A stretch of 64,000 nt of DNA, taken from contig MU001500.1 in NCBI GenBank assembly GCA_010093485.1, positions 382,198-446,197 on the forward strand, read 5' to 3'. Below the pieces are notes generated by a model. It ran no database searches. It saw nothing but the letters and a program-made list of their open reading frames with translations, and was not told the origin of the DNA. This DNA is from Karstenula rhodostoma CBS 690.94 (Eukaryota; Ascomycota; Dothideomycetes; Pleosporales; Didymosphaeriaceae). This document shows positions 44,896-56,628 of this stretch, piece after piece; position 1 is the first letter of the stretch; each line of letters opens with the position of its first letter. A program made the position numbers and the translations under genes.

Positions 44896-47800
44896 ATGCC
44901 ACTCAAAATGAGCGAGCCTCCGCCGCCCGCTAGCCCTCGCGCATGGGCACCCACTGCCGGTAACACGGGGACCCCTGTCGGCGTTTCGAGACTGCAATAC
45001 CTTCCCTGCCGCCCGCCTGGCCCAGATGCCGAGTACACTCCGCCCGCCTCGCCGCAACCCTCTACCCACCCCCATGCCCACGCTTCCGTCCGCAAAGGTT
45101 TTGGCTCTGGACGCCCCCGACAACCCGCACAGCTTCAGATGGACGTGGCTGTTGCTCCCGCCTACGAACGCCCTCTATATGGTCCCTCGCCCACCGCAAG
45201 CCCGACGCTGCCGCCATTGGCCTCGCCCAAATACGCTGCACGATCACGAACACCTTCCCTGCTCCGTCATGCCGCATTGTCGTCGCCTCTCAACAACGGT
45301 TACCCGCGGGCAGAACAGCCCCAGTCGCCTACCTTCCCGCCAGTCATGCGCCAGGTCAGCAACCAGAGCGTGACGAGCGATCCTCGATCCTTTTTCAACC
45401 CGCTCGCCAGCAACCCCGTCCACGCCAATGCCTCCGATCCCTTTGCAGACGATGTGCCCTGGTCACAAACACTGCAGAGGACCCGTGGCATGACGACGTC
45501 GACACAAACGAGCGCCCAACACAACTACCCACCGCTGCGATCCGCCGCATCCATCCCAGACTATGGCCCCACCAGAGCCAGCAACCGTTCCAATCCTTCC
45601 GGCGCCTACAAGCCTGACCGTGGCGGGCTGAACTGGTCTCACAACGACCAATTCCCTCCGCGCCTGTTCCGTGCTGAAGAGTCACGAGCCAGTGTCCGGT
45701 CAGGATGGACGAATGCATCCAGCCTCATGGAGCAGAGTGGCACGGAACGAAGCAGTGTCGCTACAGGCAGGAGCTCCATCGTGAGCAGTGACAACAACAG
45801 GGCCAGCACCTACTCCGGGGACCCGTCGGAGGACCGCGATCTATCAACCGATACCCTGCCGACCAGTATTTCGCCTGACGAGGAAGACATTATGAACTCG
45901 GTCGAGGATGTGATCGATGCGTACTTTGATGACCCCGAGGATATGGACCCTGAGCTTCTTACTGGAGACAGTGTTGACGACCGTGGTTCGTCCACGCTGG
46001 ATTCGGATACCGGACGCAATGACCGCTCGTCGAATTACTCGCAGGACCTCAGTCGCCCGACATCGTCATATGCTCCCGTTCACGAGCAGCTCGCACAAAC
46101 TAATTCACATAATAGAGAGCTCTCAAAAATCACCGAGCGAAACTCACTGGGAAGCTCCCACGATCACTCGGCGATTTCTCAGCCCGTGCATTCGGATCCC
46201 GATCCACTTCGCGCCTTGATCAACGATGGCGCACAGGAAGACCAAACCGCGCAGAAGGACCACCACGTCAGCCCTCTCCCACCACTCGCCGATCCGAGTC
46301 CACTCCGGTTGGACCATGTAAGGACGAACGAGGAACGCGAACGCCAACTGCAGACGATCGACATGCCCCTGCAACGGTCAAGCGAGGAATTGCCCCGACG
46401 GACGTCTACAATGGCCGCACAACGTCGAAGCAAAATCTTGGTTCGGCCCCGCCTGTCAACCAAGGTGAGCAGTGATAGCCACAAGATGCAGGAGATTCAC
46501 AAAGAGCTTACTGGGCTGCCCCAAATCCCTCGAAGTAGATCGCGACTGTCGCGGCAAGACTGGGCCGAGTTCGAGGGCTACGCAAAACGGCATTCCAAAG
46601 GACCGACCGCTGCACTACGTGCGCTTACCGAGGCATCGACCACGTCTCCACCTAAAAGGTCTTCGCCGTTGCCCGAGGTGGATGAAGACGACGCCTATCC
46701 TCGCCGCGCGTCCACGAGCATCTTCGATCGCAAGAGCACCTTGTTCAACCTCAACAGCTTCGACCCTGCGCCACCCGGCAAGTCCATGACCACCAACTTC
46801 GGCACGAACAAGTCAAACGCTAGACCTTCGGCGGCATTGAAGAAATCGGCGGCCGTGGGAGTGGAACGAGATCGCTATGGTTTTAAAAAGGCCTCCGACA
46901 AGATCAGCGTACAAGAGTACAACGCGTGGCACCCAAAGTATGAGGACTACATAACGCGCAGGTCGAACAAGTGGATTGCTTTGATGAAGAAGTCAGGGTT
47001 ATCAACGAAGAATCCCACGCAATTCCCAGAAGCCTGTGACAAGGTCAAGCGCTACGCCCGGAAAGGCTATCCACCAGAGTGGCGTGGAGAAATGTGGTGG
47101 TTCTATTCGGGTGCGCAGTTCAAGTCACGACAGATGTCGGGACTTTATCGCTCGCTGGTCGCGCGTGTCGAGAACGGCGAACTCAATAGAGACGATCGCG
47201 AGGCTATCGAACGGGATCTCGATAGGACGTTTCCCGATAACATTCACTTCCGACCCGATCTGAAGTCAGCACGGTTCAGCGACGGAGGTGACGACGAGCC
47301 ATCGATGGTTCGGGACCTCCGCGAGGTTCTATCTGCGTTCGCCTTGCACAACCCTGGAATTGGGTACTGTCAATCTTTGAATTTCATTGCAGGACTATTG
47401 CTTCTCTTTCTGAAGCAGGATACCGAGCGAGCCTTTATCCTGCTGACCGTCATTACCCAAAACCACCTTCCTGGGGCCCACGCTCGAAACCTCGCCAACA
47501 CCGAAGTCAACGTCTTGATGATGCTGATCCGCGACTACCTCCCCAAAGTATGGGCCTCGATCAACGACACGGACATTGTGAACAGCGGCCTGGGCTCCAA
47601 AGCGCACCCTGAATCCAAGTTCCAGCGGCAGCCGACCGTCGCGCTCTCGTGCACGTCTTGGTTCATGAGCGTCTTCATCGGGGTCCTCCCCATTGAGACG
47701 GTCCTCCGCGTCTGGGACGCCTTCCTCTACGAAGGCCCGCGCGCCCTGTACCGCTACGCCCTCGCCGTCTTCAAGCTTGGCGAAGGCGAAATCCGCAAGT

Positions 47801-48123
47801 ACCGCCCCGGCGACGGCGAGCTCTTCATGGCCGTGCAGAACCTGCCGCGCCGCTGCCTCGACGCGAACAACCTGCACGACATCGCGTTCGTCAAGAAGGG
47901 CTTCGGCAGCCTCACGCAGAACGTCATCGACCAGAAGCGGCAGTTCTGGCGCGAGCAAAACGAGCGCTCCGCGAGCCAGCGAAAGAGACCCGGGCCGCAG
48001 CAGATTGTCCCGCGGACGGACACGGCGGGCGGCGATGACGACGGGAGGAGGGGGCTCGGCGGGCTGCGGCGCCGCGCGAGCAAGAGGTTCCTCAGGAAGA
48101 AGGACAAGACGTATCTTGAGTGA
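44896..48123 (+). CDS. TBC-domain Rab GTPase-activating protein
   Basis: A single exon of 1,075 residues, unusual here for having no intron; a second ATG four codons in (44908) could also be used. Roughly the first 650 residues are disordered, Ser/Pro-rich with acidic patches (for example EEDIMNSVEDVIDAYFDDPE). The TBC domain spans about residues 725-1000: RKGYPPEWRGEMWWFYSGAQ, the arginine-finger motif IERDLDRTFPDN near 770, the glutamine-finger motif GYCQSLNFIAGLLLLFL near 825, and VLRVWDAFLYEGPRALYRYA. Both catalytic fingers are intact, so it should accelerate GTP hydrolysis by a Rab. The layout (long disordered N-terminus, TBC, short basic tail) is closest to the Msb3/Msb4/Gyp2 type acting on secretory or endosomal Rabs, but the target Rab cannot be read from sequence. 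The C-terminus is Lys/Arg-rich (RRRASKRFLRKKDK). Confidence 0.95.
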   Translation: MPLKMSEPPPPASPRAWAPTAGNTGTPVGVSRLQYLPCRPPGPDAEYTPPASPQPSTHPHAHASVRKGFGSGRPRQPAQLQMDVAVAPAYERPLYGPSPTASPTLPPLASPKYAARSRTPSLLRHAALSSPLNNGYPRAEQPQSPTFPPVMRQVSNQSVTSDPRSFFNPLASNPVHANASDPFADDVPWSQTLQRTRGMTTSTQTSAQHNYPPLRSAASIPDYGPTRASNRSNPSGAYKPDRGGLNWSHNDQFPPRLFRAEESRASVRSGWTNASSLMEQSGTERSSVATGRSSIVSSDNNRASTYSGDPSEDRDLSTDTLPTSISPDEEDIMNSVEDVIDAYFDDPEDMDPELLTGDSVDDRGSSTLDSDTGRNDRSSNYSQDLSRPTSSYAPVHEQLAQTNSHNRELSKITERNSLGSSHDHSAISQPVHSDPDPLRALINDGAQEDQTAQKDHHVSPLPPLADPSPLRLDHVRTNEERERQLQTIDMPLQRSSEELPRRTSTMAAQRRSKILVRPRLSTKVSSDSHKMQEIHKELTGLPQIPRSRSRLSRQDWAEFEGYAKRHSKGPTAALRALTEASTTSPPKRSSPLPEVDEDDAYPRRASTSIFDRKSTLFNLNSFDPAPPGKSMTTNFGTNKSNARPSAALKKSAAVGVERDRYGFKKASDKISVQEYNAWHPKYEDYITRRSNKWIALMKKSGLSTKNPTQFPEACDKVKRYARKGYPPEWRGEMWWFYSGAQFKSRQMSGLYRSLVARVENGELNRDDREAIERDLDRTFPDNIHFRPDLKSARFSDGGDDEPSMVRDLREVLSAFALHNPGIGYCQSLNFIAGLLLLFLKQDTERAFILLTVITQNHLPGAHARNLANTEVNVLMMLIRDYLPKVWASINDTDIVNSGLGSKAHPESKFQRQPTVALSCTSWFMSVFIGVLPIETVLRVWDAFLYEGPRALYRYALAVFKLGEGEIRKYRPGDGELFMAVQNLPRRCLDANNLHDIAFVKKGFGSLTQNVIDQKRQFWREQNERSASQRKRPGPQQIVPRTDTAGGDDDGRRGLGGLRRRASKRFLRKKDKTYLE

Positions 48124-49208
48124 GAGCGTCCCGAGTTAAAAGCGGCATTGCGCTGGAGTTTTTTTCTTTCTTGTTTATCCTTTTGGACGCATCCACTGCG
48201 CAGCTGGGACGGAGTTGATCTGTCCCCTTCTACCTTCGCTTTTTTTTTTCTCTTTTGTCCTCGATTACTTTGCATACACACACCCTCCCCGCATCCAAAA
48301 GGGAAAGGTTAAAAAGGTTAGAGACGGACGTCTCGGCGACGTTTGATGGACGCACGCACAGACGGGCCTTGCATTTGTTGGATTGTATTGGATTGGGCAT
48401 TACCTAGAATTCCTTTCGCGCGGCGGAAACGGAGACGGAGATTTTTGTTTAGCTTGGCTTTGGCTTCTTGTACAGTAGAGTTGCATATACCCCTTGTAGC
48501 TAGCAGTGCGGTGCGGTGCGTTGCGTTGCGGTCGCAGCAGCGATCGATGATACATGTACGAATTCACGAAAATTGGTCACAGCACCGTCCGTGTCTCTGC
48601 TTGTACGCGTCTACGCAGTTCTGAGTGCCGTCAAGGGTCTTGCTGTCTTCTCGCAAGGAGATACGCGGCGCTCGTGGTCGAACGGGGGTTCTGTACCATC
48701 CCGCCCTTCCCCGTTTTCCGTGCTATCTCTGTTTCTATTTCTAGTTCTGCACCGCATGATAACATGTCAGACGGTTGGGTTTACAAGCTGGGTGTTGCCA
48801 TGTGTGTGGTGGGATGGGATGACAATTGGTGTAATAGGATGAAGCCGATACCCTGGAGAAGGTGAGAGGCGGTGGGAAGGGGTTGTGGCGTGTGTTGGGT
48901 TGGTTAGTGGGCAAATGTGTGGATGGGGGCTTGGGCTTGGGGTTGGTGGAAAGATAGTAAGATGCGGGGATTTTTAGGTTTTAGGTGAGGGGGGGTGGGT
49001 GGTGGATGGGGTATGGATAGGATATAGAAGGGTAAAGGGGGGGTTGGGTGCTGGTAGGGTGTATGGGAGGTTGGGTGGTTGAAGGTGGTGTATAGGAAGA
49101 TTGGGTGGTGGAAGGTGGTGTACATAAGAGGTAGAAATTTTGGATAAAGGTAACAAGTTCCAGGAATCTATACGGTCTGATATCGTAGTGTGACGGGGAC
49201 ATATCGTG
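48124..49208. other. Convergent intergenic region
   Basis: 3' flanks of the TBC gene and of the F-box/LRR-like gene. It contains T-rich tracts soon after the TBC stop, GTGCGGTGCGGTGCGTTGCG near 48507, and a strongly G-rich segment from 48840 to 49135 with the 30-bp tandem repeat listed separately. No gene. Confidence 0.5.
49071..49130 (+). repeat. 30-bp imperfect tandem duplication
   Basis: Two adjacent units both begin TTGGGTGGT and continue GAAGGTGGTGTA; they diverge in the last third. The surrounding ~200 bases are G/T-rich on the plus strand. Confidence 0.8.
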
Positions 49209-50562
49209 CTACCGCATCTCGGTATGCCATGCCACCTCGATCCCCAGCTCGTTTAGCGACGTCTTCAGAGCCGCAAAATCGAGCTCGTCGGAGTCGGAGT
49301 CGTCGAACTCATCCTAATGATTACGCTATCAGTCAGTCTGCAGTGACGGCGCAAGGTCATCTACTTACGTCTTCTTGATCCGACTCGACATCTTCTTCGT
49401 CGTCTTCCTCCGCAATGTATCCTACATCCCAGCCATGTCGCACGAGAACTACTCTGCGCAGCTTCTGTACGCCTCCATCCTCCCGACTCTCCAGCAAAGT
49501 GCCGAGGATATCAGATGCGATCCACGAGCTTGCTGCTCTGATCCACAGGCATTTCAGACGGTTGGTGAGGATGTACAGGATAGCCGGGTCCAGATGTGGC
49601 CAGTCGAGTTCCAACCTATCCACCGAAACGCTCTTCTTGAGAAACTCATTCAACGCGTCGAGGGTGTCTTCATCAGGTGCGTGTGAGAGGCGGAGGGATA
49701 ATGTTGACAGGGTCTTATGGCTGTGAAGGGAGCCGAGGATCTCCGATGTGAAAAATAGCGCCGAAGACGTAGCCGAGGACACGCGCTCGCTGATGGATAA
49801 ATACGCCAATTGGGCAATTGAACCGAGGACGGAGCTGTCGAATGACTGCGTTTTGGACGTGAGGCTGCTGTGTTGCCCGTGTGTTGGCGTCAGAAGATCA
49901 GGTTGGGATACGATCGACATGCGCGTCAAACCAAGTTTTGACAATATCGCAGCAGTCGCGGCAGGCTTCGAACCGCAAAATCCATCAAAGGAGAATGCAG
50001 TCAGCGCGTTTAGATCTTTCAGGACACCAAGGTTCTGATTGTGCATGTTGCCCTCCAAGCTCAGGTCCTGCAGCAAAGGCCAGTGACATGTGAGCATCTG
50101 CAGCACCTTTGCCATAAACTCCTCGTACAAGTGTGTTTGTCGCCCACTCGTGGCCCGGATGCTGAGAGTTGTGATGTTCGGAAACATCGTGAAAGCTTGG
50201 TCGAGTGCATCGAGCTCTTCCTCGTACAGCTCCCATGTTCGAAGGCTTCTCGTTCGCCCAGAACTGTCGGTTGAAAGATCGGAGATCAACAGTGGTGTGA
50301 GATCAACATCTTGAAGCTCAAGGGAAATCTCATGGACGTTTTTGAGTACGTGCTGGGGTCTCTCTGCCAACCAGTCGTTCAGGACAGCCTGGCTTCGGAA
50401 GACGATGGGTCTTTGGTACAGGAATTTGTGTGCTTCCGCATGTACTTCGTGGCATGTCTGAAGAATGCCTGGCCCCTGTGAGGGATCCATAAGTATGTCT
50501 TGGTAGATGAGCTCTCGTATCTCCAAAGGCAGAGCAAACAAAGAAGTGTTTTCTTTGCTCAT
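49209..50562 (-). CDS. F-box/LRR-like fungal protein
   Basis: Exons 50562..49369 and 49313..49209 (55-nt intron, GTAAGT...TTAG) give 432 residues. The N-terminus (LFALPLEIRELIYQDILM) is the F-box-like motif common in ascomycete proteins that begin LPxEIRxxIY, followed by TCHEVHAEAHKFLYQRPIVF. The middle has irregular leucine-rich segments (MFPNITTLSIRAT, WPLLQDLSLEGNM, TLSTLSLRLS, SVDRLELDWPHL) suggesting a short LRR arc. The C-terminus is very acidic on both sides of the intron (EEDDEEDVESDQED then DEFDDSDSDELD). Such proteins may serve in SCF complexes or be non-SCF scaffolds; no substrate can be inferred. The acidic junction in frame on both sides supports the intron. Confidence 0.85.
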
Positions 50563-53500
50563 ATCGTCGACAATGGTGCGTGAAAGCTAAATCAAAGTGA
50601 GTGGGGTTTCGGGGTTTTGATGTATTTGTTGCGGGCATTTCGACCTACTGGATATATATTTTCTGGAAGGGAGAATGAGCAACGCTCAGTGAGCGACCCG
50701 TCCAATCTCTGCTGTTTACTTAACCACTTAACCTCGATTGCTTGGTCGTCTTAGAGGAAAGACTGCTAATCCTGGTGGATCGCTTCGATGAGAATAAGTT
50801 TGTATTTGATCTTCGACGTATCGAGATGTAGGGCCAGCATGGCCATTTAAAGGCATCCCGCTCTATGCGACTCGTCTCCCAACGAGCCGGATCTTGAAAA
50901 CGGTAGATTGGATCATGCTTTTCCCATGTTTTGAACTCGGAATAGATATTTCCCTTCCACTATTCCTAAGCACCCTATTGATATTGACGGACTTGAACTG
51001 ACGACAACCGGGAACGCAATTGGCAGCCGAAGTTGTGGCGTTTGTCATTCCACAAAGGGCGAGCGCCAGGCACAGGCAGGGTCATGATTTACATCCATGG
51101 ACTGAAATCAAAAAGTAAACAAGCGTTAGAGCCCAAATTAGGCTGGCTCACCACTAGATATAGGCCAGGAAACTCTGACAGCAAGACAAGTCAATAAGCC
51201 AGGGGTATTGCAGCGCCGTTGATGCAATTTCAGATACGCGAACCCGAGTTGATCGCGCGGCAATGCTTGAGTTGGGGGTGCGCAGGGGTCCTTTGTCCGG
51301 TACTGTCACGATGGACGGCAGCCTTTTGTCTTTGGAACACGCGAGAGAGGAAGGTCGTACGACAACGAACCACTGTAGAACCGCTGAGGGCTAGTCTTGC
51401 CATATCGATAGGGTCTGGAAATAATTGCTTTTGCTACTGCCAGACTAACTCCCTCTATTGCATACACTAAGAAGCGACAAGGACTTTTAAGGTTGCGCCA
51501 GATCGGCGCTGCGGCCCATGGACTTTTGGTCGATTAATTATGTTCGAACCTAGGGCAATGCATTAAACCGTCTCTCGAGGGAATGATATCAGCCGGATGT
51601 GGAGACTCTTCGACTGTTTGCTTCTGATACACAGCTCTGAAGACCCGTTGGGATTTGGTAGCCATTGTGACTTTTATGTCCCTCGGGTAGGGCGCAATGG
51701 TGGACAGAAGCGCAGGGTGGCGCCGCTTAGACGATAGCATTCGGACCTGCAACCTGCCAGCCATGTGATGTGCCCGTTTGCAGTGGCTTGGGCGCAGCCG
51801 ATTACGGACGGTCGATATCAAGCGTGAGGATCGTACGATGCGTGACTTCAACGTATATCGCCTACCCAGGTCCTCGACGGATCGGACCGTGATATCAGAG
51901 TTCCGAAGAGGTGGCTTCATCTCAAATCTCGATCGTGGTGACGCCTAGATGTGATGAATCGTGATGGGATCTGAATGCCTGGGGTGCAGTGTGTTTACGG
52001 TGCTTTAGCGTGTGCGCTAATCTTGCTCTGTCGTTCCTCGTATTCAGACCCTCGCTAAAGGAAGTCCAACATCTCTCCGTGCTCTGATGTCTACACATTC
52101 TCCCCTGTAACAGTACGAGCAGTACGCTCTATACGCTTTGACAAGGGCACGACCCAAGGAGGTGTGCTTGCGGGCGAATGGTCCAACTCAGTTCTGCAGA
52201 GCCTTCCCCGAAGCCCAGTATCTCCCACGACAGCACAGCATTCGGCCTTCCTGTCAGCCTTGCAATCGTAAGCAGTATTATTCGCGACAACAATTCAGCT
52301 GGCGAGTGGGCGGCTCTAAGCCTGCCGACACCACGAGGGGTCAAGACACGCGACCCGCCACGCAACCCTGTGGCTCACCATGACCCACATTGGGACCGCG
52401 CGACCCGGACCCCGACTTGGATCTATCAAAATTGGAATCAGCGCAGTCAGAATCTGAGCAGTCGCCTTACGTACGGGCGCATGAGCCACCGAGTCTGCTA
52501 GTGCCCTTCACCCTCCGAGAGGCTCCCCATTCACGTTCGGTGACAACACTGACCAAAATAAGCTACGGTTGATTTCATGAGGACATCTCGTATCTTTATC
52601 CGACCCGAAAACAGCTATTTCATCTCGGGTCGGCCGGAGGACTCAACGGAACCTGGACATGTGGTCGGCGAGGTACCAGCCCAGCACGTCTTTACGGGCG
52701 GAAAGGGTTCTGACCGTCAACGATCCGTAACGGCTCACACGAGTCTCCGATACACCACTCCTTCAGAGCAATATATCGTCTATAGATGGCCTCACGTTCT
52801 TGTCAGCTTCTCAGCGGAACATTAACTCGAGACTTTCCAGCCTCAGCTGTACAGCATTCTTGAGAACAGTGGACAAGGGAGACACATGGATTTTGCCCCA
52901 AACAGACGGTGTCCAATTCTTCCAGCATTCCTGAAAGTTTTCTAGAAGCCTTCTACAGCAGGTGGCAGTGCGGGTTCTAACGCCTCCATACGTCGAGCCG
53001 AGTCTGGAAAACGCCACGAGGCTTCGTCAAGAGAGCGCCACCACTCCATGGGGCTCGGATAGGATCATAAACTTCCAGCCAGTCACTTTGAGAAAAAGGT
53101 GTCATCCTTCCCACTTTCCAGCCCTGAGGCAGCTAGTTACTGCCCAACATGCACAGTCCATGTGGGTGACGCTCGACCTCGTGGCCGCCACCTCCGCGAG
53201 GATGGCCTGAGTTCATGTCTACTTGAAACCCAGCCGGCGTTCACCTCATTTGGAAACGACTGCGAGCTATCTCATATATCATATTCCCGCTTACCGACCT
53301 CACTCGCGCTTTGACACGGCACGGGCCCCGCGCCTCTTACCAGCTTAACGTGTGCACAACTTAGAATACAAGGAACCGCCACATCGTGAAAGCCTTCAAG
53401 AGGCGCGACATAAAGTGTTACCACAAGGCTTGATGCTATGGAGCCCAGTGTACGTAATCTAAGTAGAACCGGATACAGGCATATCAACACAACCCGAATG

Positions 53501-54896
53501 CGAAATTACCAAAACTGGTTGGCTCATTAATTCATTTTACAGGTTCGCGTTCTCTACGATCACTAGCAAAGTGAGAGAATGTCAGTGAGTTTTGTTGTAA
53601 CGTCGAAGACTGTTTCGTCAGCAAAATCTAAACCACGTTCTCTTGTACGTCGAAGAAGTATACTTCGCCTGCCAACTATTTCCACCCCGATGTGGCATCC
53701 CCACGTGGAAGCCCGACCGTACAAGTGCACACCTCGCCAATACCTGCCTGCTGGTACACACCTCATATTCTCCACGCACGACCGCGGAAGCCACCACATG
53801 GCCCCCGGCCAGGTAATCCAGGCCCCTGCCACGTGAGTATCTACACCTCACCTAGACTTGTTCTCCATGCCATCGCTCAGGTGAACATGCAAGCCACCAC
53901 ATGGCATCTAAACGCGCAGAGTCCAGCCGCAGTGCCCTGACCGGGACATCCAAGCCTGTATATCACTAGACGTGTGACGGTTTCATTTACACGCATGCAA
54001 CCGACGCGGCAGCCTCCACGTGGTCGACCAGCCCGCCCCGTACAAAGCCGCACGCGAGGGTGTCGCACCGATGGCATAACCTCTCTAGTCTTACCGACCT
54101 GCACCCGTAGCCCCAGTTCGAGATCTCGTATCGGCAGCTATGGTAGTACAACCGTCACAAAACAAAACCCGCACCTCACTCACAGCCAGCTCGCCGAGCG
54201 ATCCGCTGCCCTCTCGTCTGCGAAAACCGCCGCCATCGTACGATGCGTCGTCGCCCAGCTTCTCCGTTTGCAAAACCCCCTCGTATATGGGAAATATTCA
54301 TCACACTCACCTTTAGAGAATCATACGACTATCACTCGCTCCCAGCGTCGCTCCTCCAAACTCGGTCGAGCACGCGCTCGCCCCCGAAGATGATGCTGGT
54401 TAGCGACATCGTACGATGCGTCCCGGACTCGGCTTGTAGGTTTTTTCTTCCTGAAGATGGGCAAAGACGGGGTTTGTTTGGATCCGCCACGACGACGCCG
54501 GAGCCCTGGACGAGCGAAAAGGGTATTTGGGTGCGCTGGGCCGCTTTGCGGGCCTGAAGCACTCTGGGAATTTCTTTCCTCGCTACAATCACGCGCACGC
54601 GCCTTCCTGAGCTACACTGGCGCAGCGTTGACTTGAATGAGTCGGTACGCTGAGCAGAGCAGTGCTGTGGGTGGTCCTAGCTGGTTCGCTTGTAGCAGCG
54701 TACGCCCTCGTATGCCTCACGATGCATTACCCGTGCAGGCTTTGAAGTATGATCGGCCTGTGTCGACGACTGCCTTGAGTACAACGTTTGTACTCCAGTC
54801 TCCGACGCAGCGCCGTAGAAAACGACATCATCTCACTTGTCCGCACCTCACTATGATCATGGCACTGTACTGGGCCATACATAAAACACATGATTA

Positions 54897-54916
54897 CCGA
54901 TCCGATCCGATCCGAT
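54897..54916 (+). repeat. CCGAT x4 microsatellite
   Basis: Four perfect CCGAT units. Confidence 0.9.
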
Positions 54917-55117
54917 CCCATCTGCCCGCTACGCTACTCTATGAATGGAAATCTCAACACGTCCAAAAGCATCGGAAGACATAGTTGTACAGTACACGCT
55001 AGCTTGGCATCCATCCACATCACCGCGAATACAAGCAGAAGTCCCTAATCTTTTGATACAAATGCTCAACTCAATCAAACTTGGTGCCCGGCAGTGCGGG
55101 ACCCGTGCACTGCCTGC

Positions 55118-55142
55118 CCATGCCATGCCATGCCATGCCATG
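55118..55142 (+). repeat. CCATG x5 microsatellite in the PDB1 3' flank
   Basis: Five perfect CCATG units, about 55-80 bases beyond the PDB1 stop codon (minus strand), thus probably in or near its 3' UTR. Confidence 0.9.
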
Positions 55143-55195
55143 CCGCTCCATCCGACCAACTGTCGCAGAATTCAAAGCGTCCCCGGAGTGGGCAC

Positions 55196-56628
55196 TTATA
55201 CGCGCAGCAGCTTCGCGGCGTAAGATGTGATGAGGTCCTCGTTGGGGAAGCTCATCTCCTCGAGCTTCTGGGCGTAGGGTGTGGGCACCTCGGCACCGGT
55301 GACGCGCGCAGGCGGCGCCTTGAGGTAGTCGAAGCTGTACTCGCACGCGAGCGCCATGATCTCGGACGCGACGCCGAAGCTGGGGTAGCCGGACTCGACG
55401 ACGAGGAGGTGGCCCGTCTTCTTAATTGACTTGATGATGGCCTCAACGTCGAGCGGCTTGATGCTGCGCAGGTTGATGACCTCGGCGTCGACGCCGTACT
55501 TCGACTTGAGCTGCTCGGCGGCGACGAGCGACTGGCCGACGCAGCGGGAGAGGGTGACTATGGTGAGGTCCTTGCCGGGACGCTCGATCTTGGCTTTGCC
55601 GATCTGGGGGGTGTTAGTGGGAGAGTTGGGTAAGAGTCAGGAGACGTACGGGAATAACGAAGTCGTCTTTCTGGGCGGCTTCGCTCATGGGGAAGGAAAG
55701 ACCGTAGAGGAGTCTGTGGTGTGTTAGAGAGTGCGTAGCTAAGTTTGCTTTCGGGGCGAATTACTCGTTCTCCAAAACGACGACCGGGTTAGGATCGCGG
55801 ATAGCCGCCTTCAGCAGACCCTTTGCATCCTCGGCGCTGTACGGTGAAACGACCTTCAGTCCGGGGATGCTTCCGTACCACGCACTGTAGTCCTGGGAGT
55901 GCTGGGCTCCGACACCGGAAGCGAAGCCGTTGGGACCGCGGAAGGTGATGTTGCAGGGCTGGGTACCGCCGGACATGTAGTGCGTCTTTGCGCCGGAGTT
56001 GATGATCTGGTCAATGGCCTGCATGGCGAAGTTGAACGTCATGAACTCGCACTGCCGTCGCCGTTAGTCCCGGGCGCGCTCAAGCTTCCCAGCACGGGCG
56101 GTACTCACAACGGGGTGCAGACCGGCCAGCGCAGCACCCACACAGAGACCGGCAAAGCCAGACTCGGTGATGGGGCTGTCGATGACCCTCTTCTCGCCGA
56201 AGCGGTCGAGCAGACCCTTCGTGACCTTGTACCTGTGCTATCGTCAGCGCGAAACTCGCCGAAGCCGCACCAGGGCGCCGCGCAGAGCCAGTGAGCACGC
56301 CCACAGCTTCGCAGAAGCCCCGAGCATGCTCTCATAATTCCCCGACGCCCAATTGGCACGCATGGAGAGCAACGTACGCGCCGTTGTACTGCGCAACCTC
56401 CTCACCCAGCACGAAGACCTTGTCGTTTGCCTCCATCTCCTCGGCCATGGCCTCATTGAGGGCGTCTCGCACCGTCATCTCCTTGGTCGCGCCATCGGAG
56501 GCGTATCTCCTGGCGGTGATCGACGGGGTGAGGGCGGCAGGGCGGAACGCGGGTCGGAAGGCAGGAGCAGCTGGGCGGGCACCGGACAGCAGGCGGGCTG
56601 CCGGGCGGAGGAGCCTGGAGGCAGCCAT
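55196..56628 (-). CDS. PDB1: Pyruvate dehydrogenase E1 component, beta subunit
   Basis: Five exons: 56628..56378, 56232..56109, 56051..55765, 55713..55650 and 55603..55196, giving 377 residues. With the alpha subunit it forms the thiamine-diphosphate E1 of the mitochondrial pyruvate dehydrogenase complex, converting pyruvate to acetyl units for the TCA cycle. The N-terminal ~45 residues are Arg/Ala-rich with no acids before RRYASDG, a matrix-targeting peptide. Conserved blocks follow in order: [77 protein letters not shown] and the C-terminal transketolase part ([14 protein letters not shown]). Every junction falls inside conserved text and restores it, so the model is firm. Length matches yeast Pdb1 closely. 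Confidence 0.97.

Larger units (their letters stand above)
50563..55195. other. Gene-poor block of 4.6 kb
   Basis: No frame is recognisable on either strand. Composition varies: 50.7-52.0 kb is AT-richer, 53.6-54.3 kb is C/A-rich on the plus strand with recurrent CCACRTGG words and duplicated short motifs. There are no terminal repeats, transposase or reverse-transcriptase motifs that I can see. The region could hold non-coding transcripts, decayed repeats or promoter elements of PDB1's far side; none can be asserted. Confidence 0.45.

Noticed and set aside
44180..44902. A 240-codon minus-strand frame ahead of the TBC gene
   Set aside because: It crosses several microsatellites and has low-complexity composition with no domain.
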